DNA of 64,000 bases from Arenibacter certesii DSM 19833 (lineage in GTDB: Bacteria; Bacteroidota; Bacteroidia; Flavobacteriales; Flavobacteriaceae): NCBI RefSeq assembly GCF_000429545.1, contig NZ_AUCB01000015.1, positions 1-64,000 on the forward strand, in the 5' to 3' direction. Of the stretch, positions 38,091 through 47,998 are shown one piece after another (position 1 is the stretch's first letter; every line of letters starts with the position of its first letter). The position numbers were made by a program, and so were the translations under genes. The notes under the pieces were generated by a model. The model worked only from the letters and a program-made list of their open reading frames with translations. It was not told where the DNA came from and made no database searches.

Positions 38091-41045
38091 TTAGAAATTT
38101 ACATTTAGGCTAAAGAAAAACTGCCGTGCACTTGGGAAAGGACCTACTTCAATACCTGTAGATAATCCAGAACCACCATTAACGGACACCTCTGGATCGT
38201 AACTACTGTAGTCCGTAATGGTGAAAATATTTTTTCCCGAAAATCCAAATTTAACACCCTCTACGGTACTTCCAAATAGGTTCTCTACCGCATTCCTAGA
38301 TAAAGAATAGTGAATTGCAGCTTCGCGTAATCTTAAATACCCTGCAGGTTCCACAAAACGAACGGCATTTGCAGTGGACACAAGTCGCGCTTGGCCATCT
38401 GGAGTATCCAAGTCTGGAGTAACTTGTCCCAAATCACTAAGATATGTAGATAAGTTTAGGTTTTCCCCTCCCTTCTTCCATTGGAAGAGGAAAGAAACGT
38501 CAAATTGCTTAAAAAAGGTAAGGTTATTGCTCCAAGCCATTTGAAAGTCGGGCTCTACATCCCCTACCTTCGTAGGTTTTGTTCCAGTACCATCTAGGTT
38601 TAAATTACCTACCAATTGAGTGGCCGACTGTCCTTCTTGGATAAAGAAAGTCCCAAGTCCTAGACCAAATCCTGCACCTGGCTGCGGAAAAGCGGGTACC
38701 TCTAAACGCGTGACTTCAGATCGGTTTCTATACCATTGTACGGCAGAGTTCCAACTAAAATTTTCATTATCAAACACAAAAGCTTTTAACGCCAATTCTA
38801 CCCCAGAATTCTTAAGGTCCCCAAGATTAGTGGTTTCTTGGGTAAAACCAGAAGAAGAGGGCAGTGCCCTGGTTAAGATTAAATCTTTTACTTTCTTATC
38901 ATAATAGGTAGCTTCCAAAGAAAGTTTATTATCAAAAATTCCCACATCAAAACCAAATTCCAGCTCACTGGCTGTTTCTGGCTTTACTAAGGCATCACCT
39001 TTACTTCCTACTACGCTTTGACCAATATTACCTCCAATATTATTAGCACCTAAACTTGTAAAAGTAGAACCATAATTAGCAGGACTTCCCGTCTCTCCAT
39101 ATGCGGCCCTTAATTTTAGTTGGGATACAGATTCCAAACTCCAGAAATCAAAATTTGCGATGTTAAGAGCTAAGGAAGCCTTTGGAAAACCATAAAACTT
39201 GTTGGGATCACCATTTCTGGTAGATTTATCAACTCTATATCCAACAGTAGCAATAATTTGATCTTTATAATTTCCTTCTACCTGTCCGAAATATCCAAAA
39301 TCCTTTTCTTCCGAACGGAATTGATCGATAACTTGGTTCACGGATTGATCCACACTGGTCTGACCAGCTGCCAAAAGGGAGCCTCGGCTGTTCACCAAGT
39401 TGGATTCTTGATAAAGGTAGGCAATACCCAATTGTGTGGTTAGGCCTAAATTACCCTCCATAGCCTCGCGGTTCCAAACTCCAATCAATTGAGTATTCAA
39501 TTGGGTAAAATTGTTCTTCCCAACAGATATAAAACCTCCTGGTCCAGGTTGTACTTGAGACTGATGGGTTTCGGGAACATATACATAAGTTTGATTTGCC
39601 AAATAGTCTAAACCACCACTTGTTACTATTTTAACCCTATCCATATCCGTTTTTAAAATATTAGTATTTAAAGTGATTCCCTGAACAAGTCGGTCATTGG
39701 AATCATCGTTTAAAGCTTTATCCCTTACAAAGATTGGATTTCCAGAATAGTTGGGATTAACAGGATAGTTGCCATTGGCATCTGGAAAAAGATTTACCCA
39801 TGGCCGGGTAAATGCCAAAGTATATCCATAGCTCAATCCCCCATCGTTTTCATTTCCCGTAAAACTTCTGCTGGCATTACTCCTACTATAACTTGTGGTA
39901 GAAGTAAAATCAAAAACATCAGAAATACGATGATCGATATTGGTCCGTAATGAGAATCTATCAAAACCTGTATTTTTTATGATTCCTCCCTCATCCCTAT
40001 AGGAACCACCCAAATAAAATTTCGTTTTATCGTTACCTCCGGTAGCACTTAATCGAGTTTCTGTTATAAATCCAGTGTCACCGTAAATGATATCCTCAAA
40101 ATCATAAAGCGCACCATTTTCCGCTATAGTTGCCTCATATTTAGCTCTTTCGGCAGCATTGAAAACACTTTCTACCTTATCTGCCGTCCATGGTCGTATT
40201 CCTAAACGATTTGCGATCTTGTTCATTCCTACATCCTGACTAAAACTAATTTTGGTTTTTCCTGTTTTACCACGTTTTGTGGTAATCAAAACTACCCCCG
40301 CATTACCCCTTTGTCCATATATTGCAGCAGCAGAAGATCCTTTTAACACTTCAATGTTTTGAATATCGTTCGGATCTAGATCCGCTAATCGGTTTCCAGA
40401 ATTCTCTTCATTCCCACGGTTTGCACCCGAAGCAAAACGAAGTCCACTCGGTATCTCCACATTATTATAATACACGCCATCCACAATTATTAGAGGCTGG
40501 TTATTTCCATTAATCGACGATATTCCACGCAATCTTAGTGCAAATCCACCTCCCGGTGCACCCGATGTTGAGGTAATATTTACTCCAGGAATTTTACCGT
40601 ATAGCGCCCCATCAACTGTAGATTGACTTGTAGTACCTACTAATTCATCAGCAGAAACTGTGGCAACTGCATTTGCAAGATTTTCCCGCTTCACGGAACT
40701 AGCCAACCCTGTAACCACCACCTCCTCTAGTCCGGTTGCCGACTCCTCCATAGTAACATTAAGACTAGTTACCCCGGTGACCCTAACTTCCGTATTGGCA
40801 TACCCAAGAGAAGAAAACACTAAGGTTGCAGGGAAAGAGCCAACCGTGATTTCAAAATTACCATCAAAATCCGTTGTAGTCCCTGTTGTTGTTCCTTTTA
40901 CAACTACGTTTACGCCTGGTAGGGGCAGTCCCTCCGATGCTTCAGTTACATTTCCTGTTACGCCTCCTTGCGCCGCCAGTAAGAACGGAATGGCAAAAAA
41001 CGTAATGAAAAGCACACTTTTCCAATAAGATTGTTTCATTTCCAT
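38091..41045 (-). CDS. SusC/RagA-family TonB-dependent transporter, second copy
   Basis: The 984-residue protein has a signal peptide ending FLLAAQ and a carboxypeptidase-regulatory-like domain (VTGNVTEASEGLPLPGVNVV). The TonB box/plug starts at LEEVVVTGLASSVKRENLANAV. QPLIIVDGVYYNN and VEVLKGSSAAAIYG-like NIEVLKGSSAAAIYG are SusC plug features. The barrel ends FFFSLNVNF with a C-terminal Phe, as needed for Bam-mediated insertion. It forms an operon with the following short SusD. ATG codons at 41045 and 41039 are both possible starts. Confidence 0.96.
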   Translation of the reverse strand: MEMKQSYWKSVLFITFFAIPFLLAAQGGVTGNVTEASEGLPLPGVNVVVKGTTTGTTTDFDGNFEITVGSFPATLVFSSLGYANTEVRVTGVTSLNVTMEESATGLEEVVVTGLASSVKRENLANAVATVSADELVGTTSQSTVDGALYGKIPGVNITSTSGAPGGGFALRLRGISSINGNNQPLIIVDGVYYNNVEIPSGLRFASGANRGNEENSGNRLADLDPNDIQNIEVLKGSSAAAIYGQRGNAGVVLITTKRGKTGKTKISFSQDVGMNKIANRLGIRPWTADKVESVFNAAERAKYEATIAENGALYDFEDIIYGDTGFITETRLSATGGNDKTKFYLGGSYRDEGGIIKNTGFDRFSLRTNIDHRISDVFDFTSTTSYSRSNASRSFTGNENDGGLSYGYTLAFTRPWVNLFPDANGNYPVNPNYSGNPIFVRDKALNDDSNDRLVQGITLNTNILKTDMDRVKIVTSGGLDYLANQTYVYVPETHQSQVQPGPGGFISVGKNNFTQLNTQLIGVWNREAMEGNLGLTTQLGIAYLYQESNLVNSRGSLLAAGQTSVDQSVNQVIDQFRSEEKDFGYFGQVEGNYKDQIIATVGYRVDKSTRNGDPNKFYGFPKASLALNIANFDFWSLESVSQLKLRAAYGETGSPANYGSTFTSLGANNIGGNIGQSVVGSKGDALVKPETASELEFGFDVGIFDNKLSLEATYYDKKVKDLILTRALPSSSGFTQETTNLGDLKNSGVELALKAFVFDNENFSWNSAVQWYRNRSEVTRLEVPAFPQPGAGFGLGLGTFFIQEGQSATQLVGNLNLDGTGTKPTKVGDVEPDFQMAWSNNLTFFKQFDVSFLFQWKKGGENLNLSTYLSDLGQVTPDLDTPDGQARLVSTANAVRFVEPAGYLRLREAAIHYSLSRNAVENLFGSTVEGVKFGFSGKNIFTITDYSSYDPEVSVNGGSGLSTGIEVGPFPSARQFFFSLNVNF

Positions 41046-41430
41046 ATGGTTTGAGTTAATTATTTCAAGGTCAAGTTAATGAAGATTTTAAGCTTTTAAA
41101 ATTTTATTTTAAATTTTAAACACAAATAATTAACACATCCACAATTTCATGAGCATTTTCTGCACATATCCATAAATTTAAATCCAATAAACTGCGCAAT
41201 ACATATCTAACTACCACAAAGACAAACTCGAAAAAGAGCTAAAAAAGAATCATTATTTTGGACAATTTAATATTGACCGCATCACTAGAATGTTCAAACA
41301 ATTTAAAGCTTTTCCAAAAATGTGTTCTAACAGCATCATAGTTACCCCCTATTATAAAATTCACTCTAATTATTTTTAGCCGTTAACCCCATATCTTCTT
41401 ACATTTGCGTTTTCATAGATCAAGTATAAA
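41046..41430. other. 385-bp divergent intergenic region between susC and aspS
   Basis: This is AT-rich DNA without an ORF. It holds the aspS -7 box near its right end and must hold the susC promoter, for which no clear TAnnTTTG match was found on the minus strand. A run of A/T-only sequence at about 41090-41130 lies just upstream of susC. No LacI-type palindrome, sigma/anti-sigma gene or hybrid two-component gene accompanies this SusCD pair. Confidence 0.5.
41400..41407 (+). promoter_or_regulatory. -7 box of aspS
   Basis: TACATTTG matches TAnnTTTG and lies 23 bp before the aspS ATG. A T-rich stretch is upstream, without a clear TTG. Confidence 0.5.
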
Positions 41431-43185
41431 ATGTATAGAAGTCATAATTGCGGTGAATTAAGGGAAACCCATCAGAATTCAGAGGTTACCCTATCAGGTT
41501 GGGTACAAACGGTAAGGGATAAAGGATTTGTAATTTGGGCCGATTTAAGGGACCGGTACGGAATTACTCAGTTAATCTTTGACGAGGAGCGCTCTTCCGA
41601 AGAGATTATGGATATTGCAAGATCTCTTGGGCGCGAATTTGTAGTACAAATAAAAGGTACAGTTTTAGACCGTAGCTCCAAAAACCCCAATATCCCCACC
41701 GGGAATGTGGAGGTTTTGGTCTCCGAAATAAAAATCCTAAATAAATCCATTACCCCTCCATTCACCATAGAAGATCAGACCGACGGAGGAGAGGACATCA
41801 GGATGAAATACCGCTATTTGGATATTCGTAGAAATCCAGTAAAGAACAATCTTATTTTTAGACATAAGGTTGCTATGGAAGTACGGAAATATCTATCCGA
41901 TCAGGACTTTATAGAGGTAGAAACCCCATATTTAATAAAATCCACTCCCGAAGGTGCAAGGGACTTTGTAGTTCCTAGCAGAATGAACCAAGGACAATTT
42001 TATGCCTTACCACAATCCCCACAAACTTTTAAGCAGTTATTGATGGTGGGAGGAATGGATAAGTATTTCCAAATTGTTAAATGCTTTAGGGACGAAGATT
42101 TACGGGCAGACAGACAGCCAGAATTTACCCAAATAGATTGCGAGATGGCATTTGTTGAACAAGAAGATATATTGAATGTCTTTGAAGGCCTTACCAGACA
42201 TCTATTACAAGAAATTAAAGGGATAACTTTGGAGAAATTCCCTAGGATGACCTATGACGATGCCATGAGAAAATATGGCAATGACAAACCAGATATCCGC
42301 TTTGGAATGGAATTTGGTGAGCTAAACGCCGTTGCACAACACAAAGATTTTGGGATTTTTAACGATGCAGAATTAGTAGTAGGTATTGCAGTACCAGGTG
42401 CTGCTGCATACACTAGAAAAGAAATTGACGCCCTCGTAAATTGGGTACGCCGCCCGCAGGTTGGAGCTAAAGGTATGGTTTATGCAAAATATAATGAAGA
42501 TGGGTCCTTTAAGTCTTCTGTAGATAAATTCTTTGACCAAGAAGATCTTGCCAAATGGGCCATCGCTACAGGAGCAAAACCAGGTGATCTTATATGTGTG
42601 CTATCTGGTGATGCCAACAAAACTAGAACCCAATTGAGTGCACTAAGAATGGAATTGGCAGAGCGATTGGGGCTCAGAAACAAAGAAGAGTTTGCCCCAC
42701 TTTGGGTAATAGATTTCCCATTATTGGAATTGGATGAGGAAACTGGTCGTTTCCATGCCATGCACCACCCTTTTACCTCACCAAAACCAGGACAAATGGC
42801 CCTTTTAGATACCGATCCGGGAGCTGTAAAGGCCAACGCCTACGACCTAGTGCTAAACGGAAATGAAATTGGTGGTGGATCTATACGTATACATGACAAG
42901 CAAATGCAATCTACCATGTTTAAGCATCTTGGCTTTACCCCAGAGGAGGCCAAAGCGCAGTTTGGCTTCTTAATGGACGCTTTTCAGTACGGAGCGCCTC
43001 CACACGGTGGCTTGGCATTTGGATTAGATAGATTGGTTGCTATTTTAGGAGGACAAGAAACTATTAGGGACTTTATAGCCTTCCCAAAAAATAATAGTGG
43101 TAGGGATGTTATGATCGATGCTCCTGCAGCAATAGATCCCGAACAGCTAAAGGAATTGAACTTAAAGTTAGCTATAAAATCCTAG
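41431..43185 (+). CDS. aspS: Aspartyl-tRNA synthetase
   Basis: The 584-residue class II synthetase charges tRNA-Asp. The N-terminal OB-fold anticodon domain begins [19 protein letters not shown]. Motif 2 is [20 protein letters not shown] and motif 3 is [19 protein letters not shown] insertion domain lies between, and the tail [16 protein letters not shown] is typical of bacterial-type AspRS. Length matches the bacterial form (about 585-590). A strong hairpin terminator follows, so it is probably a single-gene transcript. Confidence 0.98.
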   Translation: MYRSHNCGELRETHQNSEVTLSGWVQTVRDKGFVIWADLRDRYGITQLIFDEERSSEEIMDIARSLGREFVVQIKGTVLDRSSKNPNIPTGNVEVLVSEIKILNKSITPPFTIEDQTDGGEDIRMKYRYLDIRRNPVKNNLIFRHKVAMEVRKYLSDQDFIEVETPYLIKSTPEGARDFVVPSRMNQGQFYALPQSPQTFKQLLMVGGMDKYFQIVKCFRDEDLRADRQPEFTQIDCEMAFVEQEDILNVFEGLTRHLLQEIKGITLEKFPRMTYDDAMRKYGNDKPDIRFGMEFGELNAVAQHKDFGIFNDAELVVGIAVPGAAAYTRKEIDALVNWVRRPQVGAKGMVYAKYNEDGSFKSSVDKFFDQEDLAKWAIATGAKPGDLICVLSGDANKTRTQLSALRMELAERLGLRNKEEFAPLWVIDFPLLELDEETGRFHAMHHPFTSPKPGQMALLDTDPGAVKANAYDLVLNGNEIGGGSIRIHDKQMQSTMFKHLGFTPEEAKAQFGFLMDAFQYGAPPHGGLAFGLDRLVAILGGQETIRDFIAFPKNNSGRDVMIDAPAAIDPEQLKELNLKLAIKS

Positions 43186-43237
43186 AATTCTAAGACCATT
43201 TGGGATTTTGGACTTTATCTTTATCACAGGCTACTAT

Positions 43238-43276
43238 AAAAAGGTTGGAAGCAAGTATTGTGCTTCCAACCTTTTT
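43238..43276. terminator. Terminator after aspS
   Basis: A perfect 16-bp stem (43238-43253 with 43261-43276) encloses a 7-nt loop and ends in T5. It is 52 bp after the aspS stop. Confidence 0.92.
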
Positions 43277-43352
43277 ACTATCTTAACCAATAGGATGCAA
43301 ATGTGATGTTTCCCTTCTTTACTAATGGTCAAAAAAAGCGTTGTTGACAATT

Positions 43353-45161
43353 ATGGTTTCCCATAAAAATACTTTTTTCAGAAAATTCTTAAAATGGAGG
43401 TATAAAAATATATCCGAAAAGAATTTTATAATTATTCTGGGGGTTATTGTCGGGTTGCTAGCGGGGTTAGCCTCTGTTACCATAAAAAACTTAACCTATA
43501 GTGTAGCATCCATATTGGAAGAAGGAATTATTTTCTCCGAAAACCAGCTTTATTTTATTTTGCCTTTTATAGGCCTCCTTCTTGTTTTTATAGCCAAGAA
43601 ATTACTTTTTAGGAGTGGGTTTCGCCCTGCCATTCCCTCGTTTCTTAAAAGAGCCATCCCCTCTTTGCTGTACTCCTTACTTAGGCAGAACGGAATGCTA
43701 TCTTATAAGCTTATTTACCATCCCTTAATCATGGCTCCTTTAACGGTAGGGTTCGGGGGATCTGTGGGACTATTGGGACCGGCCATAACTTCTGGATCGG
43801 CTATAAGCTCCAATCTAGGTCGCTTATTACATGTAGATAGTAAAACACGAACCCTGCTAATTGCCTGTGCCACATCTGGAGCTGTAGCCTCCATGTTTAA
43901 AACACCCATAGCCGCAGTAGTGCTGGCTATAGAACTTTTTAGCTTAGACCTTACCTTTGCCTCATTATTGCCCCTTTTAATGGCCTCGATCTCCTCGGTG
44001 CTTACCTCCTATTTTTTTCTAGGCGATGAAACACTATTTAGTTTCAACGTAGTGGATAAATTCACCATAAACGATGCAGCTCCATATATTTTGCTTGGTT
44101 TAGGCACCAGTATTGGATCTATCTACTTCACAAAAATATATTTTGCCGTATATTCTTTTTTTGATCGATTTAAAACGCCCTTTCTTAAAGTTCTGGTAGG
44201 CGGACTCACTATTGGAGTGATGCTATACTTCATTCCGCCCTTATATGGGGAGGGACTAAGTTTTACCAAAGATTTATTTGAAGGCGACCACCTACAAGCA
44301 TTGGGAGCCACTCCTTTTGATGATTTTATAGATAATATCTGGGTGGTTATTGCGCTTCTGGTAGGCTTCACCATCTTTAAGACTTTTGCCATGACCATCA
44401 CCTTTGCCGCAGGGGGTGTGGGCGGGGTTATTATCCCTACCATGGTAATGGGTAGCGCATTAGGAAATGTAGTTGCTAAAGTCCTAAATAATTTGGGGTT
44501 GGGCCTACAGGTTTCGGAAGCTAACTTTACTTTGGTGGGTATGGCCGGACTAATTGCCGGTGTAATTCATGCACCTTTAACGGCCATATTCCTAATTGCA
44601 GAAATAACTGGTGGTTATGAGCTGTTTATACCCCTGATGATTACCGTTGCCATCTCTTTCCTTATAACAAAACAATCTATGGAACACACCATATACACTC
44701 GGGAATTAGCAGAAAGAGGCGACTTGCTAACCCATGATAGGGACCAAAATGTGCTCACTCTAATGACTTTGGAAAGCGTAATAGAGAAAAATTTTAAACC
44801 CATTCACCCTGAAATGACCCTAGGAGATATGTTACATGAAGGCGTTTCCAAATCTACTAGAAACCTCTTTCCCGTAATTGACGACAACCGGATTTTAGTT
44901 GGAATTGTGCTCTTGGACGATATACGGGAATTTATGTTTGACACTTCCCTATACGAAACGATGAAAGTTCAAAATTTCATGCACAATCCTCCAGAGCATA
45001 TTATTTTTGAAAAGGATAATATGAAAGCGGTGATGCAAAAGTTCCAAAATACCGAAGCTTGGAACCTACCTGTAATAAAAGATGGAAAATACCTAGGCTT
45101 TGTTTCAAAATCAAAGCTCTTAACCGCTTACCGAAGAAAATTAATTAATTTTACAAGATAG
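43353..45161 (+). CDS. ClC-family chloride channel/transporter with CBS domains
   Basis: The 602-residue inner-membrane protein has a ClC core of about 10-12 helices (about 25-440) and two CBS domains (about 465-600, with LFPVIDDNRILVGIV and LPVIKDGKYLGFV). AAGGVGGVIIPTMVMG is the GxFxP-type filter region. In the segment matching GREGP of E. coli ClcA this protein reads GLLGPAITSG, so the gating glutamate is replaced by leucine. ATG 43353 is chosen over an in-frame TTG four codons earlier. It is followed after 11 bp by a small membrane protein. Confidence 0.92.
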   Translation: MVSHKNTFFRKFLKWRYKNISEKNFIIILGVIVGLLAGLASVTIKNLTYSVASILEEGIIFSENQLYFILPFIGLLLVFIAKKLLFRSGFRPAIPSFLKRAIPSLLYSLLRQNGMLSYKLIYHPLIMAPLTVGFGGSVGLLGPAITSGSAISSNLGRLLHVDSKTRTLLIACATSGAVASMFKTPIAAVVLAIELFSLDLTFASLLPLLMASISSVLTSYFFLGDETLFSFNVVDKFTINDAAPYILLGLGTSIGSIYFTKIYFAVYSFFDRFKTPFLKVLVGGLTIGVMLYFIPPLYGEGLSFTKDLFEGDHLQALGATPFDDFIDNIWVVIALLVGFTIFKTFAMTITFAAGGVGGVIIPTMVMGSALGNVVAKVLNNLGLGLQVSEANFTLVGMAGLIAGVIHAPLTAIFLIAEITGGYELFIPLMITVAISFLITKQSMEHTIYTRELAERGDLLTHDRDQNVLTLMTLESVIEKNFKPIHPEMTLGDMLHEGVSKSTRNLFPVIDDNRILVGIVLLDDIREFMFDTSLYETMKVQNFMHNPPEHIIFEKDNMKAVMQKFQNTEAWNLPVIKDGKYLGFVSKSKLLTAYRRKLINFTR

Positions 45162-45172
45162 TTACCCAAATC

Positions 45173-45424
45173 ATGAAGTATTTAATTTCTATCATTTTAA
45201 TCGCATCTATTACCTCCATCATTTATGGCTTTACCATACAGGAGACCGATGTGGTCTTTGCCCATAAATGTATTGGTTTTGGTACCGTAGGCATTTTTCT
45301 AATTGCCATGCCCCTATTCCTTATAACAGTCAGCAAGGGCAAAAACATGAAAGATTATATGCTGAACGAGGAAAACATAAGAAGAATGCAAGGGAAGGAT
45401 AGTAGGTCCAAGAAGAAAGAGTAA
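45173..45424 (+). CDS. Small two-helix membrane protein, function unknown
   Basis: The 83-residue protein has two predicted membrane helices (about 3-20 and 32-53) with a short loop containing HKCIGFGTVG. A basic cytosolic tail (EENIRRMQGKDSRSKKKE) follows. It begins 11 bp after the ClC gene and is probably co-transcribed. I recognise no named family; similar small proteins occur in flavobacteria, but no function can be assigned. Confidence 0.75.
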   Translation: MKYLISIILIASITSIIYGFTIQETDVVFAHKCIGFGTVGIFLIAMPLFLITVSKGKNMKDYMLNEENIRRMQGKDSRSKKKE

Positions 45425-45446
45425 CCGATCCCTTACTTCGGTTTTT
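45423..45446 (+). terminator. Weak terminator between the small membrane protein and tadA
   Basis: AACCGA (45423-45428) pairs with TCGGTT (45438-45443), followed by T3 to complete a T5 run. The first base overlaps the stop codon region of the upstream gene. Confidence 0.5.
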
Positions 45447-45458
45447 AACTTCAATTTG

Positions 45459-45908
45459 CTAATTAAGATTTCTTCTTTGGATAAAGAATCTTTTTAATAT
45501 TTCGGAAGCTTCCCCTGCTAATACACCCCCTACCACCTCAGTCTTTGGGTGCAGTTTGGTGTTCATATTAATAAAACCCCTCTCCTTGTCCCTGGCCCCG
45601 TATACTATTTTGGAAATCTGACTCCAATACAAAGCGCCCGCGCACATCTGACATGGCTCTAACGTTACATACATGGTGCAGTTCTGAAGGTATTTCCCAC
45701 CTAGAAAGTTAGAGGCCGAGGTAATTGCTTGCATTTCCGCATGTGCGGTAACATCTACGAGCTGCTCCGTTAGGTTATGCCCACGGGCAATTATCCTATT
45801 TTCCACTACCACTATTGCCCCAACGGGAATCTCTCCTTTTTCATAGGCAACCTCTGCCTCTTGCAAGGCCTTTTTCATAAAATAAGTATCGTCAAATGGC
45901 TCAATCAT
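45459..45908 (-). CDS. tadA: tRNA-specific adenosine deaminase (TadA-type nucleoside deaminase)
   Basis: The 149-residue zinc deaminase converts A34 to inosine in tRNA-Arg. VTAHAEMQAI holds the zinc His and catalytic Glu, and EPCQMCAGALYWS holds the two zinc Cys. KIVYGARDKERGF and the N-terminal YFMKKALQEAE are typical of TadA. Length is close to E. coli TadA (167). It is convergent with the small membrane protein gene and divergent from dxs. A guanine deaminase-like role is less likely given these motifs. Confidence 0.93.
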   Translation of the reverse strand: MIEPFDDTYFMKKALQEAEVAYEKGEIPVGAIVVVENRIIARGHNLTEQLVDVTAHAEMQAITSASNFLGGKYLQNCTMYVTLEPCQMCAGALYWSQISKIVYGARDKERGFINMNTKLHPKTEVVGGVLAGEASEILKRFFIQRRNLN

Positions 45909-46218
45909 AGTCCGGATTTTATACTACAATAGTAATCAATAAATAAGTTTAAAGTTCTGTCCAACCCAAAATTTTCAATTGAACCATCACTTCTTTTCTA
46001 TTAAATTCTCACGAAAAAACCACACTATACCCAAGCTTAAAATAGATTATATTTGTTTCTCTGACATGGAAGTTAATACATAGTTTTATTTGGATCTTAA
46101 ATCGAGATAAAAAAACCTAATTCAGTTATAACTATAAATACAAAAAGCACTAATCATATCTTAGGTAATGTACCATTCAACCTCTAAATACCTTAGTTTT
46201 GTATTTTATCTATAATAC
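45909..46218. other. 310-bp divergent region between tadA and dxs
   Basis: AT-rich DNA without an ORF. It contains the dxs -7 box near its right end. I see no riboswitch-like conserved core, although Dxs uses thiamine diphosphate. Confidence 0.5.
46194..46201 (+). promoter_or_regulatory. -7 box of dxs
   Basis: TAGTTTTG matches TAnnTTTG and lies 17 bp before the dxs ATG, implying a very short 5' leader. Confidence 0.45.
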
Positions 46219-47997
46219 ATGTTACAAGGTATCCTACAACATATTGACTCCCCTTCGGATATTCGCCAGTTAACTCAGGTAGAACTAACCCAACTGACTA
46301 AAGAATTACGCGCCTTTATCATTGATATTGTGGCTACCAAAGAAGGACATCTAGGCGCAAGTTTAGGTGTTGTGGAATTAACCATAGCACTACATTATGT
46401 ATTTAATACACCATATGACAACCTTATTTGGGATGTTGGTCACCAGGCCTATGGACATAAGATACTAACGGGACGCAGAGATGTTTTCCATACGAATAGG
46501 CAACTAAATGGTATCAGTGGATTTCCTAACAGGGAAGAAAGCAAATACGATACTTTTGGAACTGGACATAGTTCTACTTCCATCTCTGCCATATTAGGAA
46601 TGGCAATAGCCTCACACTTGAAAGGCCAAACAGACAAGCGACATATTGCCGTAATTGGAGATGCTTCCATTGCCAGCGGAATGGCTTTTGAAGGACTAAA
46701 CCACGCAGGAGATACCAATCCAAACATCTTGATAGTTTTAAACGATAATGCCATTGGCATAGATCCTAGTGTTGGAGCATTAAAGAAGTATTTGACCAAT
46801 GTAAAGAAGGGAACAGCAAAGGATGAAAATATTTTTGAATGTCTAAATTTTAATTATACGGGGCCCATAGACGGCCATGACCTACCCTTACTAATAAAAG
46901 AGCTGGTCAGACTAAAGTCTATCCCGGGTCCAAAACTATTACACCTTATTACAACAAAGGGTAAGGGCCTAAAAAAGGCCGAAGAGAATCAGGTGGTTTA
47001 CCATGCTCCTGGAAAATTTGATAGTACAACAGGTGATCTATTGCCAAAACCCTATAGAGATGAACCACCAAAATATCAGGATGTATTTGGGCATACCATA
47101 GTAGAATTGGCAATGTTAAATCCCCGAATAGTTGGGATTACTCCCGCGATGCCTACGGGAAGCTCCTTAAAATATATGATGGACCGTATACCGGAAAGAG
47201 CATTTGATGTGGGTATTGCCGAGCAACATGCAGTAACTATGGCGGCCGGAATGGCAGCAGAGGGGATGGTCCCATTTTGCAATATCTATTCCACCTTTCT
47301 CCAACGTGCCTATGATCAGGTAATCCACGATGTGGCCTTGCAGAACCTTCCTGTTATTTTTTGCCTGGACCGCGCAGGAATAGTTGGACAGGACGGCGCT
47401 ACCCATCACGGATTATTTGATATAGCCCAGTTACGATGTATCCCAAATCTTATTATTTTTGCACCGATGAACGAAATGGAATTGAGAGACATCATGTATA
47501 CCGCTCAATTGGGTTTAGATCATCCTATTGCTATTAGATACCCCAGAGGGAGAGGAGTTATTTTGGATTGGAAACAAAAATTTTCCAAAATCCCCATCGG
47601 AAAAGCACAAGAATTACAAAAAGGTACGGAAATTGCTGTACTATCGATTGGTCATATTGGAAATATGGTATCGGAACTGTTACATGAAATAAATAATGAA
47701 CATCTAATTGGCCATATCAATATGAGATTTGTAAAGCCATTGGACAGAAAAATGTTGCTAAATGTTTTTAATGAGTATTCCAATATCATCACTATAGAGG
47801 ACGGGTGTAGCACCGGTGGATTTGGGAGTGCAATATTGGAATTTGCCAATGAAATAAATTCTAGGAAACCAATAAGTATAATTGGAGTTCCAGATACATT
47901 TTTAGAGCACGGAACTGTAGAAGAATTACATAGTATTGCCCAAATAGACAAAATAACCTTAAGAAAACAGATTAATAATATATTGAATAAAGACTAA
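46219..47997 (+). CDS. dxs: 1-deoxy-D-xylulose-5-phosphate synthase
   Basis: The 592-residue thiamine diphosphate enzyme condenses pyruvate and glyceraldehyde 3-phosphate, the first step of the MEP isoprenoid path. IWDVGHQAYGHKIL, GTGHSSTSISA and GDASIASGMAFEGLNHAGD give the substrate and cofactor sites; the last reads GDAS where E. coli has GDGA. EQHAVTMAAGMAAEG contains the catalytic Glu. It is shorter than E. coli Dxs (620), as is usual in Bacteroidota. It is followed after one base by the DUF3078 gene. Confidence 0.95.
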   Translation: MLQGILQHIDSPSDIRQLTQVELTQLTKELRAFIIDIVATKEGHLGASLGVVELTIALHYVFNTPYDNLIWDVGHQAYGHKILTGRRDVFHTNRQLNGISGFPNREESKYDTFGTGHSSTSISAILGMAIASHLKGQTDKRHIAVIGDASIASGMAFEGLNHAGDTNPNILIVLNDNAIGIDPSVGALKKYLTNVKKGTAKDENIFECLNFNYTGPIDGHDLPLLIKELVRLKSIPGPKLLHLITTKGKGLKKAEENQVVYHAPGKFDSTTGDLLPKPYRDEPPKYQDVFGHTIVELAMLNPRIVGITPAMPTGSSLKYMMDRIPERAFDVGIAEQHAVTMAAGMAAEGMVPFCNIYSTFLQRAYDQVIHDVALQNLPVIFCLDRAGIVGQDGATHHGLFDIAQLRCIPNLIIFAPMNEMELRDIMYTAQLGLDHPIAIRYPRGRGVILDWKQKFSKIPIGKAQELQKGTEIAVLSIGHIGNMVSELLHEINNEHLIGHINMRFVKPLDRKMLLNVFNEYSNIITIEDGCSTGGFGSAILEFANEINSRKPISIIGVPDTFLEHGTVEELHSIAQIDKITLRKQINNILNKD

Positions 47998-47998
47998 T

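Noticed and set aside
45909-46218. Thiamine diphosphate riboswitch before dxs
   Set aside because: No THI-box core was seen, and the -7 box 17 bp before the ATG leaves no room for a riboswitch.
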